This document shows positions 53,182-62,267 of a stretch of 64,000 nt of DNA, in pieces; the first letter of the stretch is position 1; each line of letters opens with the position of its first letter. The notes under the pieces are model-generated. The model was not told where the DNA came from. It saw only the letters and a program-made list of their open reading frames with translations, and ran no database searches. The translations under genes were made by a program, and so were the position numbers. Source of the stretch: Gemmatimonadaceae bacterium (lineage in GTDB: Bacteria > Gemmatimonadota > Gemmatimonadetes > Gemmatimonadales > Gemmatimonadaceae); the NCBI GenBank assembly GCA_020852815.1, contig JADZAN010000002.1, forward strand, positions 186,001 through 250,000, written 5' to 3'.

Positions 53182-54159
53182 TCACGCCGCCGCAAGCACC
53201 TCCCGCTCGAGTCGCGCGTAGCTCGTCTCCATTCCCTTGGTCATCCCTGTGCCGAGGATCATGTCGCGCAGCTCCTTGCTTGGGTAGGTGATGATGATAC
53301 TCACCAGCGTCCCACCCTGTACTGGAGTGAGCGTGAGCTCGTTGCGCGTCGCGGGCCCCGGCATTCCGATCATCGACTCGGTGGTGACGGCGCGATACGG
53401 CGGGTGAATCTCCAGCAGCTCGCCCTCGAAGCCGAAGCGCTGCGTCCCATCCTCCTTCTCCCATTCGTAGCGATAGCGCTCCCCGACCTTGGTGGCGACT
53501 TCACACACGGGCATCGTCCAGCCGTCGGGGCCCAGGAGCCAGCGCCTCATGAGCGCCGGTTCCTGGTGGGCGCGCCAGACCTGGGCAGCGTTGCCGCGAA
53601 TCACGCGACTCACGCGCACCTGCGTGTCGCTCAGGAGTTGCGCCTCGGTGCCACGCGAGGCGGCAAACGAGGCGAGGTCGGCGAGGACGGCGTCGATCTG
53701 TCCCATCGCCGAACGCATCCCTTCCATCATCCCCATCTTCACCAGTTGTTCCATGGCCTCGATGCTGGGGAAGGTGGTGACGCTGCGGAAGCGCGAGCCG
53801 GTGGGAGTGGACTCGAAGTTGAAGACCATGCGCATGGTCGGCATCGCCGAGTTAGGCTCGCCGGCGCTGTCCGAGAAGCCGTCCTCCACCTCGAAGCGCC
53901 GCTGCGGTTCGACGGCGAGGAATCGGAACCAGCCGCGCGAGATTGCCCCGTCGGGTCCGGTCATGTAGTAGTGCGAGCGCCCGCCGACCGCCATGTCGTG
54001 CTGCAGGAAGGTGGCGGGCCACTGCTCCGGCCCCCAGAAGCGCTCCAACTGGCGCGGGTCGGCGTAGGCATCCCAGAGGCGCTCGACCGGGACGGGGTAA
54101 TCGGCGACGACCGTGAGGGTGAGGTCGTGCGGGTTGGAGGAGACGTCGGTGATCGGCAT
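53182..54159 (-). CDS. Tandem SRPBCC (AHSA1/START-like) domain protein
   Basis: A 325-residue protein with two consecutive SRPBCC lipid/ligand-binding domains: residues about 10-165 (YPVPVERLWDAYADPRQLERFWGPEQWP) and about 175-325 (IRGNAAQVWRAHQEPALMRRWLLGPDGWTM). Each has the typical W-x-A/L...WWGP-type entrance. Such proteins are commonly paired with ArsR regulators. It follows the ArsR gene with a 7-base gap and should be co-transcribed. Ligand unknown; the duplicated architecture is less usual than single-domain members. Confidence 0.88.
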   Translation of the reverse strand: MPITDVSSNPHDLTLTVVADYPVPVERLWDAYADPRQLERFWGPEQWPATFLQHDMAVGGRSHYYMTGPDGAISRGWFRFLAVEPQRRFEVEDGFSDSAGEPNSAMPTMRMVFNFESTPTGSRFRSVTTFPSIEAMEQLVKMGMMEGMRSAMGQIDAVLADLASFAASRGTEAQLLSDTQVRVSRVIRGNAAQVWRAHQEPALMRRWLLGPDGWTMPVCEVATKVGERYRYEWEKEDGTQRFGFEGELLEIHPPYRAVTTESMIGMPGPATRNELTLTPVQGGTLVSIIITYPSKELRDMILGTGMTKGMETSYARLEREVLAAA

Positions 54160-54166
54160 GAGGGGG

Positions 54167-54520
54167 TTACTCCGTGGAGGGGCGCGGTTGGGCGAGGATG
54201 GCGTCGAGCTGGGCGAACCGAGAGGCCCAGAGCTGCTCGAGCTGGGAGAGGAGGGCGCGCGCCTGGGCGAGGCGCTCGGGATTCCCGCGGACGATGCGTT
54301 CGCGGCCGTTCGGATGCTTGGTCACGAGTCCCGCCTCCTCGAGTACGGCGATGTGCTTCTGCACCGCGGCGAACGACATGTCGTAATGCGCGGCGAGCGC
54401 CGAGACCGAGGCCGGCCGGTCCGAGAGCAGGCGAGCGACGATGTCGCGACGAGTGGCATCGGCCAGGGCGCGAAAGAGCCGATCGATATCGGCATCGGGG
54501 AGTGGAAAACGTACAACCAT
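54167..54520 (-). CDS. ArsR-family transcriptional regulator
   Basis: A 117-residue winged-helix regulator (IDRLFRALADATRRDIVARLLSD, SVSALAAHYDMSFAAVQKHIAVLEEAGLVTKHPNGRERIV). No metal-binding cysteine pair is visible, so it is the SRPBCC-associated, non-metal type. The ATG at 54520 lies inside a perfect palindrome, and a good promoter places the start of transcription about two bases before it, implying a leaderless, autorepressed message. Confidence 0.9.
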   Translation of the reverse strand: MVVRFPLPDADIDRLFRALADATRRDIVARLLSDRPASVSALAAHYDMSFAAVQKHIAVLEEAGLVTKHPNGRERIVRGNPERLAQARALLSQLEQLWASRFAQLDAILAQPRPSTE

Positions 54521-54529
54521 GTGGTTGTA
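54512..54529. promoter_or_regulatory. Palindromic ArsR operator overlapping the start codon
   Basis: TACAACCA-TG-TGGTTGTA is a perfect eight-base inverted repeat with a two-base centre. It covers the arsR start codon and the end of the -10 element. An ArsR dimer bound here would block transcription initiation. Confidence 0.7.
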
Positions 54530-54557
54530 TGATACGGAGGCAGTTGTGATTGCGCAA
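54529..54557 (-). promoter_or_regulatory. Promoter of the arsR-SRPBCC operon
   Basis: On the minus strand TTGCGC and TATCAT are separated by 17 bases, an optimal sigma-70 spacing. The predicted start point is about two bases upstream of the ATG at 54520, implying a leaderless transcript. Confidence 0.6.
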
Positions 54558-54714
54558 GGGTGGATGCTCGGCGAACGGGGCGCAGGTGTCTGACCCCAGC
54601 TCTCACCCCAACGCTAACCCTGCCGCCGGTGACCGATTCGGCCATCGCCGGGGTCGATCTACAGGATCCGTCGTCTGCCCGCGGGCGACACGGCGCGCGC
54701 ATTCCGCGATTCCC

Positions 54715-55263
54715 ATGATGCACCCACCGAACGCTTCGCACTCGCTCGTGGCCTCGCGCCGCGCGACCCGTTGCCTCCCTCTCGTCGCCCTGGCGGCGGC
54801 GCTGGTACTCGGCGCCTGCTCCGACGTAGGCCCGGGCGAGCCGTGCGGCGGAATCCTCATGGTGGATGCGAAGGCCGTGCTCCCCGACACGGGGATCGGC
54901 GCCCGCGGCAACGCCACGATCGGCTTCATCGAGTCCGAGCCGAATCGCACGCTCGACGAGACGGCGCTCATCGTCTGGACCTTTCCGCCACCTAACGAGT
55001 CGTTCGCCGACGCCCCGCCGCGCGTGCGCGTGTTGGCAGACGACGGGCGCATCTTCCTCGACCTCACCGCCACCCCGGCGTACCAGGGGTCGTGGTACGT
55101 GCGACAGGCCGTGCCCAAGGGGGCGCTGCGCGACTCGATCGTCACCGCCTTCAAGGCGGGGCGCGTGGCGGTTGAGTTCGCGCTGCCGAATGCCGCGCGC
55201 GCAACGACCGTTCGTCCCACCGTTCGCTACGCTGGCCGGACGCCGGTCGTCATGTGCATCTGA
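54715..55263 (+). CDS. Hypothetical lipoprotein
   Basis: A 182-residue protein with a lipoprotein signal (CLPLVALAAALVLGAC, lipidated Cys35), starting at ATG 54715 or the adjacent ATG 54718. The mature part has a short Cys-containing front (DVGPGEPCGGILMVDAKAV) and beta-rich segments (ARGNATIGFIESEPNRT, VRVLADDGRIFLDLT), and ends TPVVMCI. It is possibly an immunoglobulin-like beta-sandwich. Not a family I recognise. The beta-lactamase-fold gene follows 94 bases later. Confidence 0.7.
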   Translation: MMHPPNASHSLVASRRATRCLPLVALAAALVLGACSDVGPGEPCGGILMVDAKAVLPDTGIGARGNATIGFIESEPNRTLDETALIVWTFPPPNESFADAPPRVRVLADDGRIFLDLTATPAYQGSWYVRQAVPKGALRDSIVTAFKAGRVAVEFALPNAARATTVRPTVRYAGRTPVVMCI

Positions 55264-55357
55264 CCTGATTGCTCCTGCAGTCCGGCGCAGCGACATTCTC
55301 CGGCGTCACGTGGCGGTGTACGCCACCACGGGCGCCGGTTCCCTCACTCACCTCGTC

Positions 55358-56737
55358 ATGACCCGCTCGCTCCTCGTCGTCTCGGTTGCCCTGGCTACGC
55401 TCACGGCGACGCGCACCTCCGCGCAGTACCGACTCCCCCCCGACGACACGGTGCGGACGATCCTCGCCGAGCAGGTGGGACCAAAGCGCACCGCCGGCGT
55501 GGTGATCGGGTTGATGGAGGCCGACGGGAAGACGCGGATCCTGAGCGCCGGGAAGGCGGACAACGGGAGCCTTGCACTCGACGGCGACGTGGTTTTCGAG
55601 ATCGGGTCGATCACCAAGACGTTCACCAACGCGATCCTTGCCGACATGGTGCGCAAGGGCGAGGTGAGTCTCGACGACCCGGTGCAGAAGTTCCTCCCCG
55701 CCACCGTCAAGGTCCCCACGCGCAACGGGAAGGAAATCACGCTCCTCGACTTGGCGACGGCGTCGTCCGGACTTCCCGGTATGCCGAGCAACTTCACGCC
55801 GAAGAACCCGGGGAATCCGTATCTCGACTACACGGTCGACCAGATGTACGAGTTCCTCAGCGGCTACACGCTCACGCGCGACATCGGGTCGCGCTACGAG
55901 TACTCGAACCTCGGCATGGGGTTGTTAGGTCACGCGCTGGCGCTCAAGGCGGGGAAGCCGTATGCCGATCTCGTCACCGAGCGCGTACTCAAGCCGCTGG
56001 GGATGAAGGACACGCGCATCGAGCTGACGGCGGACATGCAGCGCCGCCTCGCTTCGGGCCACAACGCGGCTGGCAACATCGTCCCCAACTGGGACATCCC
56101 GACCCTGGCCGGCGCCGGCGCGTTGCGTTCGACGGTGCGCGACATGCTCAAGTATCTCGCCGCCAACCTCGACTCCACCAGCAAGCCACTCGGCCCCACG
56201 CTGGCGATGACGCACACCTCGCGTCGCCCCACGACGAGTCCGGCGATGACGATGGGGATGGGGTGGCACATCCTCAAGCTCGCGGGGGGGAGCATCGTCT
56301 GGCACAACGGCGGGACCGGCGGCTATCGCACCTTCACCGGCTTCGACCCGGTCAAGCGCGTGGGCGTCGTGGTCCTCTCCAACTCGGCGATCTCGGTCGA
56401 CGACATCGGCTTCCACATGATCGATCCGACCTTCCCGCTCACCAAACCGCCGGTGCAGCGCACGGAGATCGCGGTCGATGCCGCGCTTCTTTCGCGCTAC
56501 GAGGGGACGTATGAACTCACGCCCAAGCTGCAGCTGACGGTGACAGTGGAGAACGGCTCGCTGATGATCCTCCCCACCGACCAGCCCAAGTACCGGGCGC
56601 GCGCCTATGCGGAGAAGGACTTCTTCATCCCCGAGGTGCCGGCGGAAGTGAGCTTCGTGCTTGGCGAAGATGGGAAGGCGACGCAGCTCGTGCTTCGGCA
56701 GGCGGGCGGAGCGATGGTGGCGAAGCGGGTGAAGTAG
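55358..56737 (+). CDS. Secreted beta-lactamase-fold serine hydrolase
   Basis: A 459-residue class C-like serine hydrolase with a signal peptide (LLVVSVALATLTATRTSAQ). All three catalytic motifs are intact: S84-I-T-K87 (EIGSITKTFTNA), YSN in RYEYSNLGMGLLG and H-N-G in VWHNGGTGGYRTF. A C-terminal domain of about 100 residues (YEGTYELTPKLQLTVTVENG) resembles the DUF3471-like appendix of such enzymes. D-aminopeptidase, esterase or peptidoglycan-related activity is possible. It is related in fold, not closely, to the lipoprotein at 39189-40325. Confidence 0.9.
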   Translation: MTRSLLVVSVALATLTATRTSAQYRLPPDDTVRTILAEQVGPKRTAGVVIGLMEADGKTRILSAGKADNGSLALDGDVVFEIGSITKTFTNAILADMVRKGEVSLDDPVQKFLPATVKVPTRNGKEITLLDLATASSGLPGMPSNFTPKNPGNPYLDYTVDQMYEFLSGYTLTRDIGSRYEYSNLGMGLLGHALALKAGKPYADLVTERVLKPLGMKDTRIELTADMQRRLASGHNAAGNIVPNWDIPTLAGAGALRSTVRDMLKYLAANLDSTSKPLGPTLAMTHTSRRPTTSPAMTMGMGWHILKLAGGSIVWHNGGTGGYRTFTGFDPVKRVGVVVLSNSAISVDDIGFHMIDPTFPLTKPPVQRTEIAVDAALLSRYEGTYELTPKLQLTVTVENGSLMILPTDQPKYRARAYAEKDFFIPEVPAEVSFVLGEDGKATQLVLRQAGGAMVAKRVK

Positions 56738-56761
56738 GGGACGCGGCGCCGCTGGCGGCCG

Positions 56762-57073
56762 CTACGGTGAAGCAAGCGAGCTGCAACGAGGCGGCGTGAC
56801 GCGAAGCGTCTTCGCGGGGAGCATGTCGGTCGCCATAGCGTTGGGGCGGGAGCCGTAGCTGCCCTCGAAGGAGATCGTTGTGCGGACGCAATCAGCGCGG
56901 CTTGCATGCCTCGTACTCCTGCATGCCCCTCTCGCCTGACGGGCGCCGGACTGCGCGACGCCGGCGGCGGAGCGATACTGCATGGATTGCGCGGTGATCT
57001 GGGCGAAGGGCGCACCCAGCGTCATCATCAGCACCGAGATCGGCGTCAGCATTGGCAGGGAGCGGTTGGGCAT
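56762..57073 (-). CDS. Possible small secreted protein
   Basis: A 103-residue frame with a hydrophobic start (LPMLTPISVLMMTLGAPFAQ) resembling a signal peptide, then a mature part with several Cys and Arg residues (SGARQARGACRSTRHASRADC) and no known domain. It lies in the 526-base gap 56738-57263, where I see no other gene, repeat or clear promoter. The compositional bias could equally produce this frame by chance. Confidence 0.3.
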   Translation of the reverse strand: MPNRSLPMLTPISVLMMTLGAPFAQITAQSMQYRSAAGVAQSGARQARGACRSTRHASRADCVRTTISFEGSYGSRPNAMATDMLPAKTLRVTPPRCSSLASP

Positions 57074-57263
57074 GTGGGCACTCCAGCGTCGGCGGTGTGC
57101 GATGAGTGCAGCGGACGATTCTCGCGTCGGCGACGGGCGGCGGGAAGGGCGCGGGGCTCGCACACGCTCGAGATGATGATACGGTTAACTCTCAGAGCAT
57201 TCGCTTGCGGCGCCGTGGTGGCACGATGCACGGTGTGGCAACACCGGACAGGAAGAGAAAGCC

Positions 57264-58472
57264 ATGCGAGCGGTGCATTCGGCGGCAATCGTCACTTGGT
57301 GCCTGGCGGGGCATGCATTGCCGGCGTGGAGTCAGGGCGTGCTTGCGCGTGACAGTGCGGGGGTCGCCGTCCGACACTACGCACGCACTGCCGCTGCGCC
57401 AACTCGCTGGCGGCTCGGGCGCACGCCAATTCTGCGCATCGGCGGGGCGGGCGATACGAAGTCCGACTTCTCGGGAGTGCGTGGGGTTGTGCGGTTGAAG
57501 GATGGACAGGTCATTGTCGCCGATGGTGGCGCGCTTGAACTACGCGTCTTCGATGCACGTGGGCGATTCTTGCGCGCGTTCGGACGCCGCGGCACCGGCC
57601 CGGGAGAACTGGACGGCATGTCGCAGGTGACACGCGTCGGTGACACGATCGTGGTGAGCGACTTCCAGGGGCGTGTGCATGCCTGGACGCCTGATGGCAC
57701 GCTTCGCCAGTCACGTGGCAGGATGCCGGTTGCCTCGCTCACGACACCTGTCTGGATGGGCCAACTCGGGGGTCGCGTCGATGTCTTCGTCGGAGCTCCC
57801 GAGATGTTTCAGTCGTGGACGGGTGATGAGATCCTGACTGTTCCGCTCGTGGTGCGCGATAGCGTGGGTTCGAGTCGCACCATTGCCTCGATTCCTGCTT
57901 TCGAGGTGGCGAACGTGAACGGACGGCAGATGCCGGTCTATCTTGGGCCTGCGGCGCGGATGGCGATCAATGCGAATGACGTGTGCGTCGCCTGGAGCAA
58001 GGAGTGGCTGGTCACGTGCTACGATGCGAACGGGAAGGCGCGGTGGCGAACGACGCGCAACGTGCCCCTGGGCTCGCTTGCCGACTCCGACAAGGAGGCG
58101 TTTCGCGAGAACTTCCGGCAAGGCAATCGCGCGACGCCTCCCGACCGGCGCGAGGCCATCGTGCGCGCCTTCCAGTTCGCGCGCAATCGCCCTGCGATTA
58201 GCCGAATCGAGCTTTCGCGAAGTGGTGAACTCTGGATCGGGGAGTGGGTGATCGCGGAGGAGTTGCAGCTGGGGCAACCCGGCTTCACGGTGCCGGATCG
58301 CGCGACGATCTGGAGTATCCTCGGACGCGACGGCGCGTGGTTGGCTGATGTCGAACTGCCGGAGCGCTTCCGATTGCTGGAAGCGGGCTCAGACTATGTG
58401 GCTGGCGTCATACGTGACGAGGATGATGTTGAGAGCGTGGTTGTCTACCACATCGTGCGGGGCGGCCAGTAG
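57264..58472 (+). CDS. Secreted 6-bladed beta-propeller-like protein
   Basis: A 402-residue exported protein (signal peptide AAIVTWCLAGHALPAWSQ). Propeller-like repeats include GVVRLKDGQVIVADGGALEL, FDARGRFLRAFGRRGTGPGE and ITRIELSRSGELWIGE-type strands (ISRIELSRSGELWIGEW). The GxGPGE motif is shared with the paralogue at 50011-51146. A purine-rich AGGAAGAGAAAG precedes the ATG. Function unknown; such proteins are abundant in Gemmatimonadota and Bacteroidota. Confidence 0.8.
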   Translation: MRAVHSAAIVTWCLAGHALPAWSQGVLARDSAGVAVRHYARTAAAPTRWRLGRTPILRIGGAGDTKSDFSGVRGVVRLKDGQVIVADGGALELRVFDARGRFLRAFGRRGTGPGELDGMSQVTRVGDTIVVSDFQGRVHAWTPDGTLRQSRGRMPVASLTTPVWMGQLGGRVDVFVGAPEMFQSWTGDEILTVPLVVRDSVGSSRTIASIPAFEVANVNGRQMPVYLGPAARMAINANDVCVAWSKEWLVTCYDANGKARWRTTRNVPLGSLADSDKEAFRENFRQGNRATPPDRREAIVRAFQFARNRPAISRIELSRSGELWIGEWVIAEELQLGQPGFTVPDRATIWSILGRDGAWLADVELPERFRLLEAGSDYVAGVIRDEDDVESVVVYHIVRGGQ

Positions 58473-58571
58473 GTGTCCGCCCCCGCCACCCGGACGATCC
58501 CACACGCCCCCCTAACACGCAACGCGCGGCCGGCGCCGGTGTACAAGCTGGTTCACCGTCGCACTCCGATC

Positions 58572-58910
58572 ATGACTCGCAATCGCATCCTCGCCGCTCG
58601 CATCCTTGCCGTCACGGCCGACGCCATTCAGCTCGGCATCTGGCCGTTGTTCGTCGGTGGAGCCACGTCGCCGGTCAACGACGTGCTGGATGTGGCGGTG
58701 GGCGCGGCGATGGTGTGGCTCGTGGGGTGGCACTGGGTCTTCATCCCCAGCTTTGCGGCGGAGCTGATCCCCTTCGTCGACATGGCGCCGACGTGGACGG
58801 TGGCGGTGATGATCGCCACGCGCTCCAAGGGCGACCAGTCGCTCCCCGCGGCGCCCACACCCGGTACGCTGCCGACGACGACACCGCGTGCACGGGGGTC
58901 GGTCGACTGA
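58572..58910 (+). CDS. Small polytopic membrane protein
   Basis: A 112-residue protein with about three hydrophobic helices (ILAARILAVTADAIQLGIWPL, VNDVLDVAVGAAMVWLVGWHW, FIPSFAAELIPFVDMAPTWTVAVMIA) and a Pro/Thr-rich C-terminal tail. The ATG at 58572 sits directly before the first helix; a GTG at 58473 would add 33 polar residues immediately after the propeller gene. No named family. Confidence 0.7.
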   Translation: MTRNRILAARILAVTADAIQLGIWPLFVGGATSPVNDVLDVAVGAAMVWLVGWHWVFIPSFAAELIPFVDMAPTWTVAVMIATRSKGDQSLPAAPTPGTLPTTTPRARGSVD

Positions 58911-59000
58911 TCGCATGGCCCGACGCGCGCCGCCGGTGGGTCGACGGATCGTGGCGTCGGTCGTAGGTTGTGCGATCGTCGACCCACACCCGCCACGCCC

Positions 59001-60107
59001 ATGACCTCGCGCCGCACGTTCGTTCGCGATTCGCTCTCGGTCGCCGCCGGCTTCGCCCTCTTCTCGCCCACATCTCGTCAGGCGCTGACCCACTCGCAGC
59101 CGCGCGGGGCATCGCCAGGCGCACGCGGCTTGGCCGGTGCCGACGTGCTCACGTTCGACTTGCACCTGCACCCCGGCGCCTTCTTCGGGAAGGGGAGCGC
59201 GCAGTACGCCGGCGACCAGGCGGTGATGAAGACGCTGGGCGACATGCACACCGGCGGCATGAACGGCGGCTTCGTCTCGATCGTCTCCGACGGCCCGCTC
59301 ATCCAGATCGGCGCAACGGGGGTGACGGTGCGCGGCGCCTATGGCGCGGGCGAGGCGGTGGCCGAGTACCAGCGGCAGCTGACGGTGCTGCGCGACCTCC
59401 TCCCCAGGGGGAAGGCGCGCATCGTGACGACGGTTGGCGAGTGGGAACGGGCGCGCGCCGATGGCATGGTGGGGGCGTGGCTCTCCTGCGAGGGAAGCGA
59501 GATCCTGGACGGCGATCCGGGGCGCGTCGACGTGATCCACGCCGATGGCGTACGCTCGATCCAGCTGGTGCACTACGTCCCCAATGCAGCCGGCGACCTG
59601 CAGACGCAACCGGCGCAGCACGGCGGGCTCTCGGCGTTTGGCAAGGCGGTCGTGAAGCGAATGAACGACAAGCGCATGGTGATCGACGTGGCGCACGCGG
59701 CCCATGACACGGTGAAGGACGTCGTGGCGCTGGCGAAGGGGCCGATCATCCTGTCGCATTCCATCCTCAAGATCGATGACTCCCGCGTGCTGAACGTGCG
59801 CGCCATCACGCCGGAGCACGCACGGCTCGTCGCGTCGACCGGTGGGGTGATCGGCGCCTGGCCCAGTGCGACCAACGCCAGCTTCGACGAGTTTGTCGAC
59901 AACACCAGGCGGCTCGCCGACGTCGTGGGGGTCGAGCATGTGGGGCTCGGGACCGACATGGACGGCAACCTGCGCCCGGTGCTGGCCGACTACACGCAGT
60001 TCCCGGCGTGGACATCGGCACTGCGCGCCAAGGGTTTCAGCGCCGACGAAGTGGCGAAGATCGCCGGCGGCAACATGGTGCGGGTGCTGCGACAGGTAGT
60101 GGGGTGA
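59001..60107 (+). CDS. M19-family membrane dipeptidase-like metal hydrolase, Tat-exported
   Basis: A 368-residue TIM-barrel metallohydrolase. The N-terminus has a twin-arginine signal (SRRTFVRDSLSVAAGFALF), indicating export in folded form. M19 elements follow: the metal pair in FDLHLHPGAFFG, the bridging-glutamate region SCEGSEIL, the His segment LVHYVPNAAG, VIDVAHAAHDTV, ILSHSILKI and GLGTDMDGN. M19 enzymes hydrolyse dipeptides, including D-amino-acid dipeptides. The ATG at 59001 is chosen for the signal. Confidence 0.9.
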   Translation: MTSRRTFVRDSLSVAAGFALFSPTSRQALTHSQPRGASPGARGLAGADVLTFDLHLHPGAFFGKGSAQYAGDQAVMKTLGDMHTGGMNGGFVSIVSDGPLIQIGATGVTVRGAYGAGEAVAEYQRQLTVLRDLLPRGKARIVTTVGEWERARADGMVGAWLSCEGSEILDGDPGRVDVIHADGVRSIQLVHYVPNAAGDLQTQPAQHGGLSAFGKAVVKRMNDKRMVIDVAHAAHDTVKDVVALAKGPIILSHSILKIDDSRVLNVRAITPEHARLVASTGGVIGAWPSATNASFDEFVDNTRRLADVVGVEHVGLGTDMDGNLRPVLADYTQFPAWTSALRAKGFSADEVAKIAGGNMVRVLRQVVG

Positions 60108-60206
60108 GCGACGTCTCGCGGCTGTCGCGCGGCGCGTCGTGACGCCGTCGGCGGCGCGCGCCGCCGGCCGGTGATTGCGCCGAGGCTCGCCAGTGCGCCT
60201 AACGCC

Positions 60207-62267
60207 TCACCGGAAACCCACCGCGCGCCAGATGTCGGCGCTGCGCCACAACGTGCCGCCCTTCATGACCAGCGAGACACGACGCACATTGGCGATGCGT
60301 TCCAGCGGGTTGGCGTCAAGCACGACCAGGTCGGCGAGTTTCCCGGTTTCCAGCGTCCCGAGGCGATCCTCCATCCCCATCGCCTTCGCGCTCACGGCGG
60401 TCGCCGCCCGCAGCGCCTCCATCGGCGTGAAGCCGGCGGCCACGTAGAGTTCGATCTCGCGATACACGCTGAAGCCCGGCACCCCTTCGTCGGTCCCGGC
60501 GATGACTGGCACCCCCGCCGCGTGCAACGCGCCAATGATGGACAGCGTGCGCGCGAGGCGCGCATGCGCCGTCGCGCTGTCGACCGTGGCGATTCCCATG
60601 GCGGCGATGCGCTGCGCGAGGACCGGCGGGAGCTTCGCGATCCCCGGCTGGAAGTTCGCCAGCGGCTCGGCGGTGGAGTGCTGCAGCAGCTCGCCCCACG
60701 ATGCGGTGGGATCGATGACGGTGCCGCGCTCGCGCAGGTGGGCGATGAGGCGTTGCACGCTGTCACTCGACGCGTCTCCGCGGATGGGGAGATGGGCGAT
60801 GTGGTCCATTCCCGAGTCGACCGCCGCCGCCACCGTGAGCGCCGTGGGAACGTGCCCGGTGACGGTCATCCCGAGACGGTGCGCCTCATCGGCGATGGCG
60901 CGCACCACGGCGGGTGTGAGGAGCGAGTACAGCTTGACCTGTTCGAAGCCTAACGCCCTGTACTTTCGCACCACCGCGCGGCCCTCCTCCGGCGTGGTCG
61001 CGTTCTCGGCGCCAAAGGCGTTGGGGCCGCCGCCATCCACGAGCCCGGCAAGCGGCATGCGTGGGCCGAGCGCCAGCCCCGAGTCGACGGTGGCGCGAAA
61101 GGGAACAATGAAGTCGACGACGTTCCCCATGTCGCGCGCCGACGTCACCCCCGCCGCGAGGTAGACCGGCCCCCACTCCATCTGCATGAGGTGCGTGTGC
61201 ATGTCCCACAGGCCGGGCATGATCGTGCGCCCGGTGAGGTCGATGCGTTTCGCGTTTGGCGGAATCGTCACCTGGTCATGCGCCCCAACCGCCGCAATGC
61301 GTCCGTCGCTGACCACGACGACGGCGTGCGGAATGGCGTCGCGACCGGTGCCATCGATGAGCGTCGCACCGATGAGGGCAATCGTGCCGCGCGCGACCGG
61401 GTGCACCGTGCGCGAGAGCGCGACCAACTCGCGCATGCGGTCGCGCGTGGCGCTGCGGCGCAACTGCGGCAGTGCCTCGTCCAGCGACAGGCGCACCGCT
61501 TCCATCGTGAGCCCGCCGCCGCCGGCGGTGCTGAACGCCGCCAGGAGGCCATTGCCATCGAGCCAGACCGACTCCTGTCCCCAGACGACGCCGTTCACGG
61601 CGTACCGATCGAGGATGGTCGTGCGCGCGAGCACCTGCACGGTGTCGCGCCCACGCCAGGCGACCTGCACGTCATTGGTAGGGGCGCCGGGGATCACCTT
61701 CACCACGGCAGGCCTCCCCTTGGCCAGCCAGTGCCTGACGAGCGGGAAGTGCTGCGCGACCGGCGTTGCGCCGGTGATGGCAAACGGGCGCCCCTGGACA
61801 ACCACGGTGTCGTGGCGCGACCGGTAGTCGACGATGGCGCGGCTGCCGGCGAGCACCACGCGCGACTCGACCGTGCTTGTGGTATCGGTCAGTCGCGTGG
61901 TCGAGAGCGTGCGCGGCGTCCAGTCGGGAGCAAGCGTTGCTTCTGTGCGCAGGTGCGTCCGTCGCCCGCGGTCGACGTAGTCGAGCTCCGTCGTGAAACG
62001 GCGAGTGCCGTCGCCCCCCGCCGAGAGCGTCCAGCGTTCGTGACCGACCGGGTAGCCGACGTAGTAGAGGCGGAGCGTATCGCTCCCCGCGACCTGCGAC
62101 CTCGGGGCGGTGCGCGCGCGCTCCTTCGCCGCCCGCCCGCCGACTTGCGCGAGCGCGTCCGCCGGTGGCGTCGCCACGAGCGCACTGGCAATCGTCAGGA
62201 ACAAGACGGGCCGCGACGTGCGGCGCGGCCGCCTATCGAGCTGCACGAACGTCTTCCGCATCGCCAT
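60207..62267 (-). CDS. Secreted amidohydrolase with an additional N-terminal domain
   Basis: A 686-residue exported protein (signal peptide PVLFLTIASALVATPPADALAQ). Residues about 60-285 form a beta-rich domain of unknown type (DTLRLYYVGYPVGHERWTLS and following strands). From about 295 onward is an amidohydrolase: ALIGATLIDGTGRDAIPHA, the metal site GLWDMHTHLMQMEWG, the His of TVTGHVPTALT and MDHIAHLP, and the late Asp in VIAGTDEGVPGF. Imidazolonepropionase/prolidase-like members hydrolyse cyclic amides or dipeptides. It overlaps the preceding gene by 35 bases, so the pair is probably co-translated. Confidence 0.9.
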   Translation of the reverse strand: MAMRKTFVQLDRRPRRTSRPVLFLTIASALVATPPADALAQVGGRAAKERARTAPRSQVAGSDTLRLYYVGYPVGHERWTLSAGGDGTRRFTTELDYVDRGRRTHLRTEATLAPDWTPRTLSTTRLTDTTSTVESRVVLAGSRAIVDYRSRHDTVVVQGRPFAITGATPVAQHFPLVRHWLAKGRPAVVKVIPGAPTNDVQVAWRGRDTVQVLARTTILDRYAVNGVVWGQESVWLDGNGLLAAFSTAGGGGLTMEAVRLSLDEALPQLRRSATRDRMRELVALSRTVHPVARGTIALIGATLIDGTGRDAIPHAVVVVSDGRIAAVGAHDQVTIPPNAKRIDLTGRTIMPGLWDMHTHLMQMEWGPVYLAAGVTSARDMGNVVDFIVPFRATVDSGLALGPRMPLAGLVDGGGPNAFGAENATTPEEGRAVVRKYRALGFEQVKLYSLLTPAVVRAIADEAHRLGMTVTGHVPTALTVAAAVDSGMDHIAHLPIRGDASSDSVQRLIAHLRERGTVIDPTASWGELLQHSTAEPLANFQPGIAKLPPVLAQRIAAMGIATVDSATAHARLARTLSIIGALHAAGVPVIAGTDEGVPGFSVYREIELYVAAGFTPMEALRAATAVSAKAMGMEDRLGTLETGKLADLVVLDANPLERIANVRRVSLVMKGGTLWRSADIWRAVGFR

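Noticed and set aside
56738-57263. A conserved gene on the plus strand in this gap
   Set aside because: Plus-strand frames have no Shine-Dalgarno, no hydrophobic or domain pattern and shadow-like composition.
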